Of a stretch of DNA of 64,000 nt, positions 44,749-54,761 are shown piece after piece. Origin of the DNA: Otatea glauca (lineage: Eukaryota; Streptophyta; Magnoliopsida; Poales; Poaceae); assembly GCA_036346275.1 (NCBI GenBank), contig CM070726.1, positions 25,083,410-25,147,409 on the forward strand. The letters are read 5' to 3'. Numbering within the stretch: position 1 is the first letter of the stretch; each line of letters opens with the position of its first letter. The translations under genes were made by a program, and so were the position numbers. The notes under the pieces were generated by a model. It was not told the origin of the DNA. It ran no database searches and saw only the letters and a list, made by a program, of their open reading frames with translations.

Positions 44749-47700
44749 TGTCGGGACCCGAATTTGCAAATCCGGACCCTCGTGTATACCGCACTAGTCC
44801 AGATCACGCTAGTGCACACAGCTCAACATAGATGCTATCATAGTCATACACAATGAATATAACATAACTTTAATAATTAATAGTAATTGTTGTCTTACAT
44901 GATTATTGCCACACAGGGCTTATAAAATAAATAGCAAATAAGCAAAGAATGAAAAAAAATAAGCGTAGCAGCTCCCGATTCACCGCAGTAACCGATGAGG
45001 CTCGGACCTAAGCATTCGCATCCATATAATCCTCCTCCACGAAGGGCGAGATTCTTCCTCTTCTGAAGTTGTTGTTGTTGGGGTGAGTACATAAAGCACT
45101 CAACAAGTTGTGCACGACAATGCAAGTCTAATATTCTATATGCTTGGCTTAATCCAAAGGAATGGCTAATAAGGATATTTTGCAATAAAGCAGCATTTAA
45201 CAAGGATACAGTAAATAGATTGGAAAGCAGTAAAACAAATACAGTAATTAATAAATTCAGCATTTCTGAAGTAACCAAGTTTCTCAATCCTAAATCGTTT
45301 TTCACTTTCCATAGCACCTTGCCATCCCAACAAGTTTTTGTTTAACAAAGTCTAACCCTTAACTGTAATTCCCGAGCATTGCCCAATACCGTGAGCACGG
45401 CTATTCGAATAGATTGTACACTCTGCAGAGGTTATGCACTTTACCCACACGATACAACCAAACACCACCAAGGCGAGTGATCGTAACAAAGCCTTTACAA
45501 TGCTACACTTAGACCCAGTACTGCTCGCTAAGGTTTCAACACTGAAGGGTTAAACCACCACAACAGGGCCCCCCTCTTGCGCCATGTGAGTTAAACCGTA
45601 ACCCGGGACTCACTATTCACCACGACAAGATCAAATCTAGTTTTCACAAATTATTCACTAGGTTTGTCCCATTCCGACATGTGGTTGCAAGAAGGACTCA
45701 GGTCAAAGGCTTGCAAGGTTAAGTCCTTAAGGTGATTAAGGCAAGACTTCCACATACCCCTGCCAACCCTCGCCCACCTTGGCACACTGCCCCTTGCCAC
45801 TTGCCCCAATCTAAAATCATTACCACCCGGTTGATTACCAAGCACCACATGCCATCAACATTTCAATCTAGATGTGTGACCTCCTCGCCACGACAACTTG
45901 ATATCACGTGTGACGACACATGACACACCAATTCATAAACATTGTTCCCTATTCCATTAGTCAAGATTAAGTATCAACATTCGGACACATGTGATGACGT
46001 GGCATGGCTAAGCAATCTATGACGGTCTAACTAGCCTAGGTTGATTATCAATATTAACCAACTATAATTCCACATCCTAGGGTGACAAATAGATCATGGC
46101 ATAAAATTGACAAGGTATGATTTAATTCAAATAGGCATATTATCTAATTCCCATTAATTGAAATCATTTATACACATAAAATATCATGCATAAAGTTTAA
46201 GAGACAAAATAGCAATTTGGTGAAAATTAGGTGCAACATGATCAAAGCACAACTTGCCTTGGAGTAGGTGCTGGTCTTACTCTGAGCTTGGGTCTTGAAG
46301 CGATGAATCTTCCTCCGGATCACCGAAAGCGGTTCAACGCCTACGCTAAACGATGCCAAAATAGCAAATAAACACCAAAACAGAGAGCAGCCAAACTCCA
46401 AAAATAAAATAAAATTCACCAATAAATAGATCTTGATTTTACAAATTTTTAGAAATTTGAATCACTCAAATCCGAGTTAAAATGCAAAAGATATAGCCTT
46501 TTGAAGTTTGAATAAATACTGAAAATACAGAAATTAGAAAAACCGATTTTCCCGTATTATTTTTCTACTGGAAATTACCGATTAATGCGCAAGCGACACG
46601 TGGACCAATCAGAGACGGACACGTGGCCTCGGCGCATGGACTTAGTCCACGAAAACACGCTGGTCCACCGTGGACTCGAGATACTGTGCTGTGGACCGGC
46701 TGATATCAGCATGACGTCATCGCGATACGTGGGCCAATCAAATTGCGCCACGTCGCTCGGTCTATGGACCAAGTCCACGGCACACGCCTGTCCACGGTGC
46801 ACCCGGCGCACGATGCTTCGGTACCCGCACCGACACGCGTCGCACATCTGCGAGACGATCCAACGGCTGACACACTACGCACACGCGTCTCAATCCCGAA
46901 CGTCTATTCGAATCTAACGGTTAGAAATATACCCGGCGAACACGCCAAGAAGCGACGTGGCTTGATCCGGACGGTTCGGCGAAGATCCAACGGTTGCGCG
47001 AAGCTCCGAGACACGGCGGCGGGCTTGCACCGGAGCGGAGGAAGACGACTACCCGAACGGCATTTCGGCGCGACTCCGGCGAGAATAAGTGGCGGCCTCG
47101 ACGCGTCTTGGAACGACGACCCCAGATCTGGAACCGATTCGGCGGACGGCGGCTTGATGACGGCAGGACTCAAAGAAAACCGCAGCGGCGAAGAGCAAGC
47201 TCCGGCGAGCTCCTGCGAGGCTACAGCGGCGACTCAACGGCGAAGGCTAGTACTGGCGGATGCGCTCTGGGATGGCGATCCTCGGGGTGCAGTCCGCGCT
47301 TTAAATAGCCTCGACGAACGCCCAGAAAAGGAAACCCTAAAATCACGCGGCGGCGACGGCAAGCGGCGGCGGATTCGGAAACCGAATCGGAGACGATGAC
47401 TGCGGTCCGTCCGATCTGCGATGAACGGCTATGATTCCCCCGAACGCGATACGATCCGATCCGCTCTTTCCAAAATCAACGGATGCGATCAGATCTTTCC
47501 AAAACGACGCAAGGAATCCTCACCGCGCGATCTTGATCCAACGGCCGAAGGCGCTAGGGTTTCGCGAAAGGAGACAGCCGTCTGATCTGGATCCAATTGT
47601 CCATACGCGAGGCGGCGGGGGAACGGGCTGACGGGCCGCACCGTGATGGGCCGCGCACGCACAGTGCTAGGCTTGGCCGAGTACTGTTCACTCTGATTTT

Positions 47701-47996
47701 CCAACGTTTTTCGATTTAAAATAATTCTCAAAATTAGATTAATTTATTTAAGGCAATTAAAATATCAGGAAAAATCCCAAAAAAATCTCATAAATACTTT
47801 GAGACATTCTGAGCTCAAATAAAATATTTTTGGTAAAACTTTATATTAACTTTATCTATATATATTTAGTTTTCACCAAAGGTTCAATATACTTAATTAA
47901 AATAAATTCAAATAATTTCTGGAAAAATCCAATAAATTCAGAAAATCACCAAAATGCACATAAGTGAAATTATAGGCCAAATTTTGGGATGTTACA
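44749..47996 (-). repeat. Gypsy 5' LTR
   Basis: 3248-bp partner of 35807-39055. Most of it is nearly identical to the other LTR, but the first 300 bp and the 47,550-47,720 interval contain clustered small indels. Confidence 0.95.
47299..47308 (-). promoter_or_regulatory. TATA-like box in 5' LTR
   Basis: CTATTTAAAG on the minus strand, same place as in the 3' LTR. In the 5' LTR this would be the promoter for the element RNA. Confidence 0.5.
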
Positions 47997-48001
47997 ACCG
48001 G

Positions 48002-50191
48002 CCGGCCACCCCTGGCCTTCCCTCCCCCTTGCGCTGGCCAAGCCCACCCGTTTTCGCCCATTCGACCTCAATTTAGTTCTGTTTTTCTTTCTAAATTTAT
48101 TTAAAATTCTAAATTTCTCTTTTATTATTAAGTGTTGTATTCATACTTATCTTCTCATTTAATTGATAAGCGGGTGTACTGTCGTCGTAGCGTTAGCACA
48201 GGCACTATACTAGTATTTATATAAGTTTAACAACAGTAGGAGCCTTTCCTAGTGTTTTCTCAGTAAAAAAAATTGTGTAGCAAGACATGCATGTCAAATG
48301 GGAGAACCCCTCTAGATTACGACATCTGATAAAATGTATGATTTATATAGAATGTATATGTTCCGTTAAGTGTTGTTCAAGTTGAGAGTTGGCTCCCGCA
48401 TCCTCTCATATGCATAGTGCTCATATACATAGTTCTCTTATGTATCATTCTCATAGGCGTGACTCATAGCGTAATACTTTTATAAATGTTGATTGTACCA
48501 GAAGATAGTGACTTTGGAATTGACTGCTTGCATGTCGTGTTAATTACAAAGTGTAGAGCATGAATTGCGGAGCCATGGGACTGGGAGAGGTCAGGAACCA
48601 AGATGATTATTTGATATCTCAATTAACCAACCAAGCAAACCCCCTTGACCATGTTGATCTATGTTTTTAAATGCTATGTTGTTCTCCTTACAATTATTTT
48701 GCATGCTTATTTGAATAAATTACTATATTCGTGCTAATTAAATTAGTTATGTCCCAATATTGCCATGAATATTCCTTCAAACTTGAATGTCACCGTCATT
48801 GTCGCCTTCGAAATATTTACCCACCGGTTTAGGTTACCTTCAGTGCGTTGCTCATTAGAAATACTGCACAGAATGCTAGAACAATTATGGAGGACTTTTG
48901 TAACACTTTGGGTAAATGTTTATCACATTATGGTCAGAGGCTTACCTCTAAATATTTTAGTTAGCAAAATGAAGATAAAAATGAAACTAGTTTTTGACTT
49001 CGGCATGTGGTAAGTTGATGAAGGGTAGGTAGCCTGGAGTCATTGTAGTATTGTTCGAGTCATTACGGACCAAATTTAAATGTCGTTGACCAAGCACTTT
49101 AATTTGTCGTGTTCTGGCTTTAAATCGCATGGGTCGATGGTAGTTTTATTGTTGGCCATGCAAGCTTGGTAAACGAACTCTTTGCTTGAAAGGGCTCTTA
49201 CGTTGTAGCATAAGGTTTACCTACACAACTATTAGCTCTCTTGATATGGTAAATGGCCTCCATATCTTGAGGTGTTAGCTCATAGAGCGGTTTATTGTTA
49301 TGGCACTGTATTTTAAAGGCCTCATTATAGTAACTCAATTGCATACTGTCATACGACAAGTCATAACAAACCATGGTGAGCTGACTTAATCACGTAGATA
49401 AAGTTGTACAACTTTTGCAGAGTGTAAATCTATTTAAATAGCCGTATCTCCGATCATGGACATCGTTCGGTAATACCACACTTGGTTAGATTTTCTGGTT
49501 TTCAAATGGTTTAGGGAATGGTATGGATTGTGGGAGCTCATACTAGAAAGGTTTTAGCAAAGGATCGCTAATGGTTCAATGTTATGGCAAAGGATAATCA
49601 ATTTGATTACAAATACATGTACGATTTCTTTTGATTACAAATACATGTACGATTTCTTGTTATTATTTTTTACTATTACAATTGTGTTCTTTACTTATTG
49701 TTTTACAATGCCATTTCTAATCTTTTATTCATATTGAAAAATGAAAACTTTCTTTGATTAATAAAACTAAGTAAGATAGCTATTCCTTTTGACATAGCCA
49801 GTCATGTACCTAATAGCATTTGAAGACTTGTGGGGTACCATGTACTCACTATTACTTGTTGAACAATATTAGATGGGACACCTATGAAAGTAAAAGATTC
49901 TAGCAATGTTGACTTATTCGGTTTATGACCGCACTCAAGTTTTTTCTGGGTTTTAATTGTTAGATTATAAGTTAAACTTTGGGACAGGGGTCTATAATAC
50001 TCATTAATTTCAACCGATAGGTCATACTTTACTCTATTTAAACTTCTGTTGGCTAGCAGGTATGATACATTTTTGTCCGTAGCTGAATTTTGTAGCAGTT
50101 TTGGGGAATACGATGATTCTGCAGAATTTTGGATCTTCACCTAGAGCAATTCCAAAAAGAAAACAAACAAAAAGAAAGGTGGCATGGAGCA
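48002..50191 (+). repeat. Older plus-oriented gypsy-type LTR sequence
   Basis: Continues the left flank of the gypsy insertion. Contains a block shared with 52257-52486 and a gataaagttgtacaactttt...gcagagtgtaaatctattt motif near 49395-49445 that is the plus-strand form of a motif in the minus-oriented LTRs. No LTR end or coding region was found. Short frames here are unsupported. Confidence 0.5.
48568..48803. repeat. Dispersed repeat copy 1 (with 52257-52486)
   Basis: About 230 bp starting cggagccatggga and ending cgtcattgtc; differs from copy 2 by roughly a dozen substitutions and a 6-bp indel. Confidence 0.9.
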
Positions 50192-50199
50192 ATGAGAAC

Positions 50200-50540
50200 T
50201 AGGGCCATAAAAAAGCTCAAGGCTCGTGACTTGCTCGAGTTTGACTCGCTCTAGGCTTGATTTGAGATCCAAACAAGATGAACTTGGGTGTGATCCCGAG
50301 CCCGTGAGCTTCAAGCTAACAAGCCTAAAAAATTTACAAATTACTTGTTAAATATTACTATATGGTAACTCTTACCGAGCTTACTTAAGCCGAGCTCGAA
50401 TTTGAATATTTTTTATTGTTAAAAAATAATGTATATTAAACTATTTACCATTATCGAGTTTACTCGAGCCAAGCTCAAATCTACTCGAGCTTCAACTGAG
50501 CCGAGAAGTCCAACTCGAACTCGGCTCGTTAACAGTCCTA
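50200..50540. mobile_element. Non-autonomous hAT MITE, 341 bp
   Basis: Ends tagggccataaaaaagctc and, on the other strand, taggactgttaacgagccg. Flanked by 8-bp sequences atgagaac (50192-50199) and acgagaac (50541-50548), one mismatch, as expected of a hAT target duplication. The interior has repeated gctcgag/ctcgagc motifs and no coding frame. Confidence 0.75.
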
Positions 50541-50548
50541 ACGAGAAC

Positions 50549-51020
50549 CTACCTAGATGCTGCTAATTCGACATAGGACGAGTACGCATCAACTAGCAGA
50601 CAGCCGATTATCTTATCGCATCACCTGTTCCCTTCCCTTCCTGTTCCCATCTGATCAAAGTATAAAGCAGAAAAGGAGGAGGAAAATCCAATACGAAATT
50701 GCTCCATGTAAAGCAGGGCCTGGCTTGGCCAGCCTTAAAAGTAGACGACGTAGAGCAGAGCACGCGGAATAATCACCCCATCATCATGCGGGCAAAGTCG
50801 ATCGATCGATCGGGGGAATAAACAAAAGCGGCGTACGAGAACAATTCGATCGATCTGACGCCCGCTGCGGCGGCAACGAGCGCGGGACGCGCGCGCGCGC
50901 GGTGAGCACAGTGCCCCGCCTTATCCGGCTGAATGGTTTCGCTGTCTAGCAGTGTGGCCCAGCGGCCAAACTAGAAAACTTTATATAAAGGTTTATACTT
51001 TATATATATATAGATATATA
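50549..51020. other. Unassigned spacer
   Basis: Short GC-rich stretch with cgatcgatcgatcgg and a cgcgcgcgcg run near 50890-50900, then a tatatatata run from 50999. No supported gene. Confidence 0.4.
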
Positions 51021-51403
51021 GATAGAAAAATGATTTCATATACTCTGAGAGTACGTACTCCCACCTCTGGTATATCGCTTAATTGTTATTATTATACCTC
51101 TTTATCCTTTTGAGTATACTTTGATATTGATTATAAGATACTCCAAAGTGAGTTCTACAAAAAAAATTATTAAAGTCCACCATTTATAGCATAATTTGTT
51201 TATATATTTCTTTTACATATGTAAAAGGGTGTATAGCAAAGAATAAAAGGCTCTGTTGATTTTTTTTTCAACCATGTCACGTTGGAGTATCTTAGAATTA
51301 TTATTGGAGTATACTGAAAATGATAAAGAAGTATAATACTTTCGTTTAAGTGGTATATTAGAGGTGGGAGTATGTACTCCCGAGAGTACGGAAAAGACTT
51401 CCT
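51021..51403. mobile_element. MITE with about 65-bp inverted repeats
   Basis: Left arm (tactctgagagtacgtactc, then ccacctctggtatat) pairs with the right arm (atattagaggtgggagtatg, tactcccgagagtac). The interior is AT-rich and non-coding. It lies in a tatata tract, which hides the target duplication, so the superfamily is not assigned. Confidence 0.7.
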
Positions 51404-51404
51404 A

Positions 51405-51635
51405 TATATATATATATAACTCTATATTTTTTATAATGATTTTGTAATATCATAAATTCAACACATATATTTCAAATTTACTAAAAATACAATACACATA
51501 CTTCTAAAGTCTTAAAATTCTCAAATCATCAATATCAAAACTACTTTAATAAACAAATTTAATCTATTGAAGAAAGAATTTTGTGGTGTTTTTCAAATTT
51601 TTAGGATGCCGAGACTCTGTTCCTGGCACCCCAGA
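51405..51635. repeat. Truncated copy of the 60108 hAT MITE
   Basis: Shares aactctata, aatgatttt, catataaat/atatatttcaaattt, aatttttaggatgcc-type blocks with 60155-60355 in the same order. Neither terminal repeat is intact here. Confidence 0.6.
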
Positions 51636-51998
51636 TGAGGGTTTCAAAAACCGTTTTTCGAAAAACCGCTCGAAATTAAAAAATCGGAAAAACCGAGTTG
51701 AAAACCGCTCAAAAACCATCAAAAACCGAAGAGTTAAGAAATCAAAAATTTTGGGGAAAAATTCAAACAAATCAAAAACCGTTCGGTTTTCAACAAGAAA
51801 CCACTTGGTTTTTACCGAAAACCAACTGACCAATTTAATTTTCCTTAAAAACGGTTTTTCAGCTGTTTACGTCGCACAAATTTTTTGAATTTTTATTTTA
51901 TTTTTTTAATTACACCCGGTTTACCGACCGGTTTTGAATCTCGAACCGCAGCGGTAAAGTCGAAAACCGTGGTTTTCGTCGATTTTTGAAACCCTGCC
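51636..51998. mobile_element. Short inverted-repeat element rich in aaaaccg motifs
   Basis: Begins agggtttcaaaaaccg and ends with the complement of agggtttcaaaaatcg. The interior is made of scattered aaaaccg/cggtttt words on both strands. No coding frame and no clear target duplication, so superfamily is open. Confidence 0.55.
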
Positions 51999-52256
51999 CA
52001 AATCCGCCCCTGGTGGGCCCCCCAGTACAGGTTCGTTCGGCGACGGCTGGCTACGCGATCCAAGTAGCCACAGACACATGCATGCATGTCACCTCGCCTG
52101 CCATTATAATATATATCGTCATCCATGCAAGTAGAGGGGGGCACCTAGGCCGTACCTAGGCATGACGGGCACAACATGGTCCAAGCCCGGTCCGGCACGT
52201 TAGAGGACGGTGTTGCTGGCTCGGAACTGTAGCTTAGGCCGTGCTTGGCCCCAAAA

Positions 52257-52486
52257 CGGAGCCATGGGAGAGGTCAGGAACCAAGATGATTAGTTGATAT
52301 CTCACTTAACCAAGAAAGCAAACCCCCTAGACCATGTTGATCCATGTTTTTAAATGCTATGTTGTTCTCCTTACAATTATTTTGCATGCTTATTTGAGTA
52401 AATTACTATATTTGTGCTAATTAAATTAGTTATGTCCCAATATTGACATGAATATTCCTTCAAACTCGAATGTCATCGTCATTGTC
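52257..52486. repeat. Dispersed repeat copy 2 (LTR fragment inside hAT)
   Basis: Homologous to 48568-48803. It interrupts the hAT left subterminal region 125 bp from its end. No duplication of target bases is visible at the edges. Confidence 0.85.
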
Positions 52487-52837
52487 CCCCTCTGCCGCTG
52501 CCGCGCTCGTCTTCACCTCTGTCGCTGTCGCGCTCGTGCCGTCGTCTTCGCCTCGGTCGCGCCCGCGCCGCTGCCACTATCGCGCTCGCGCATGGCACGA
52601 CTCGCCGAGCACTCGGCCGCCGCCGTCGTCGCCGCCGCCACGCACGGCCGCCCGTGTCTTCGCCTCAGCCCGCGCCACGCACGACCGCTCGCGTCTTCTC
52701 CTCGGCCCACGCCACACACGGGCCGCTCCCACGCCACACTTGCGCCCGTGCCACACTATGCCACTGCCGCTCCTCGTGCGTGCCTGCGCCGCGCCGCGCC
52801 GCACTGGAGAGGGGTCCTTCTTGGCTGCCCGCACCAT
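52487..52837. other. GC-rich low-complexity segment inside hAT
   Basis: Made of cgccgctgc/cgcgctcg/cgtcttcgcctc words. Long frames exist in several phases on both strands, as expected from GC-rich sequence, and none has a recognisable product. It may be captured genic DNA. Confidence 0.45.
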
Positions 52838-53833
52838 TAGGGGTGGGCATTATTTAACCGAAACAAAAAAAAACGAACCGAATTAACCGAAAAAATTGGT
52901 TTATTTGGTTTTCGGTGTTCGGTTTGATTTTTTTCCTGCTATTCAGTGTGCTGTCTTCGGTTTGGTTTTGGTCTTCTTGAAACCGATTAAACCGATCAGC
53001 CAAATTTTCTGCGGGTAAGGGCGAGGCCGTGGCCCGCGAGGGCGTGTGGCGACATGAAGAAATCCACGCGAGGGCCCAACCGCACTGCCCAACCCTAGGT
53101 CAATCCTCACTCCATTGCCCCCCGATTTTTCGATTCATTCCCCAATCCATTTGGCGGCTTCGGGCTACCCCTCCAGTCTTCCACGACCACACCTCCGCGG
53201 CTCCACCCTCAGCCAAACCCTAGGTCGCGTCGTCGCGGTGTCTCTCCGTCCAACCCCGCGAGCCACACGACCACGCCTTTGTGGCTTTGCCCTGAGCCAA
53301 ACCCTAGGTCACGACGTCTCTCCGTCAAACCCCACGGGCCGCAGCTCCGCCCTGCCCTCTGTGGCCGCCTTTTCGGCCTCCAGTCTTTCGTATTACCGCT
53401 GACGCTGACGTCGACGCCGCATCCCTCATTGTCGCCTCCCTTAGTGCCGCCGCGACACCTCCTGCCTCTGCGCTACCTTCGGAGTCCGGCCAGTGAGGTA
53501 AAACTCCCTCGGTATCCCCTAGTGATCTAGATAGACTTCAAAGCAAAACCTAGGACTGGTTTGCCTAGCATTTGAATTAAACTTGCTCGAGTAACTTGAC
53601 TAGGAAAGCCACACATTTCGATTCTGTTTCAAAAACATCTGCCTGGAAGACATCATAAATTATGTGCTTATCTTGATGGAATTTAGCTAACTTGGTTCAC
53701 TAGACCTAAGAGCATTAGCTAGCTTGGTTCAGTTAATTCGGTTCAGTTTTTAACCCAGTTCGATTTCGGTTCAGTTATCATATTCCAAGAACCAAAATTT
53801 TTAAAAACCGAATTAACCAAATGCCCACCCTTG
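52838..53833. mobile_element. Nested non-autonomous hAT-like element, 996 bp
   Basis: Ends taggggtgggcat and complement of caagggtgggcat. Flanks cgcaccat (52830-52837) and cgcgtcat (53834-53841) agree at six of eight positions, both differences being transitions. Both ends are rich in aaccgaa/ttcggtt words. The middle (53,000-53,540) is GC-rich and gene-like, with a gtgaggtaaaac donor-like site near 53,495, and has no recognised product. Confidence 0.6.
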
Positions 53834-54470
53834 CGCGTCATGGCCGGGCCGAAGGAGGGAGGCAGCACCCGACGAGTGAGGGGAGGGGAGGAGGGAGGCG
53901 CAGCGGCAAGACGGAGGGGAGAGGGAGAGGCGGCGGCGCGAGGGGAGGCCGGAGCCAGAGGGGAGAGGGAGAGGTGGCAGCACGCGGGGAGGCCGGAGCC
54001 AGAGGGGAGAGGGAGAAAATGAAGATAGGGGCACGGGAGAGAGAGGGGCACGGGCGCGGGTCTCGGCGGGAGTGTGGGAAAGCGGAACTGACCGAGAGAA
54101 AAGGGGGACAGAGAGAGGCCGGCGCGGGAGAGAGAAAAAGAGAAGGGCACTGGGCGTGAGAAAAGAGAGGGGGCGGGAGGGAGAGAGATATAGAAAAGAG
54201 AGAGTTGTTTGAGTGACCGCACAGGAAAAAGAGAGAAAATGGTGCAGACGCTTTTAGTCTTTTGGAAGGTAGCTTGAGCTCTGTGTGTGCATATATGCAA
54301 CCGCGCGATTTTGAATGGACGCTCACACTCGAGGAAATCACGGGAAGAAAATCACGTGCCTGATGTATTTTGAACACAAGGGAGACAGCGATGTGATTGA
54401 TCGATTCCATTCCGCTCTCTCTAACGCGATTTTAAACGGACACACTCACACTCGAGGGAATCATGGGAAA
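53834..54470. other. GC- and purine-rich part of the hAT leader
   Basis: ggggagaggga-type purine repeats to about 54,250, then mixed sequence. Opposing long frames (for example Ser/Pro/Leu-rich on the minus strand) are compositional. A near-repeat containing cacactcgaggaaatcac is seen at 54,326 and 54,448. Confidence 0.45.
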
Positions 54471-54761
54471 GAGAGGCCGTGATAGAAAGACATAAAGCTG
54501 CTTTGTCATATTCGTCCCGCTTTTCAATTTTCATCATGAGCGAGTGCGCGGCCGCGCTTTGTTTGAATTTACAACAACAGCGAAACAACGGTCATTTCGC
54601 TGGACACACCATAAAGATAGGAGACGGCTTGCATTTGTTCTGCACAACTCTCTCGCGCTCCCTCTTCTTGCCCATTTTAGCTTACGCGCTCAGCACATTC
54701 TGCACATCAGCACATCTCTCTCCAATTGCTTTCTTTTTTTGCTCTCCCATCGCGAAATAAA

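Larger units (their letters stand above)
35807..47996 (-). mobile_element. Complete Tekay-type Ty3/gypsy retrotransposon
   Basis: Both LTRs are present (35807-39055 and 44749-47996), each starting tgtcgggacccg and ending gggatgttaca on the plus strand. A perfect 5-bp target duplication, accgg, lies at 35802-35806 and 47997-48001. PBS at 44734-44744 and PPT at 39058-39070 are in the right places. Internal minus-strand order is an extra frame, gag, protease, RT, RNase H, integrase, chromodomain. Full length is 12,190 bp. The structure is complete, but the genes carry stops and shifts, so the copy is not autonomous. Confidence 0.95.

Noticed and set aside
46743..47399. 218-codon plus-strand frame
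   Set aside because: LTR copy of the above; opposite to the element's coding strand and not conserved in length between the two LTRs.
53743..54410. Ser/Pro/Leu-rich minus-strand frames up to 190 codons
   Set aside because: Complement of purine-rich repeats inside the hAT; no domain and opposite to the transposase.
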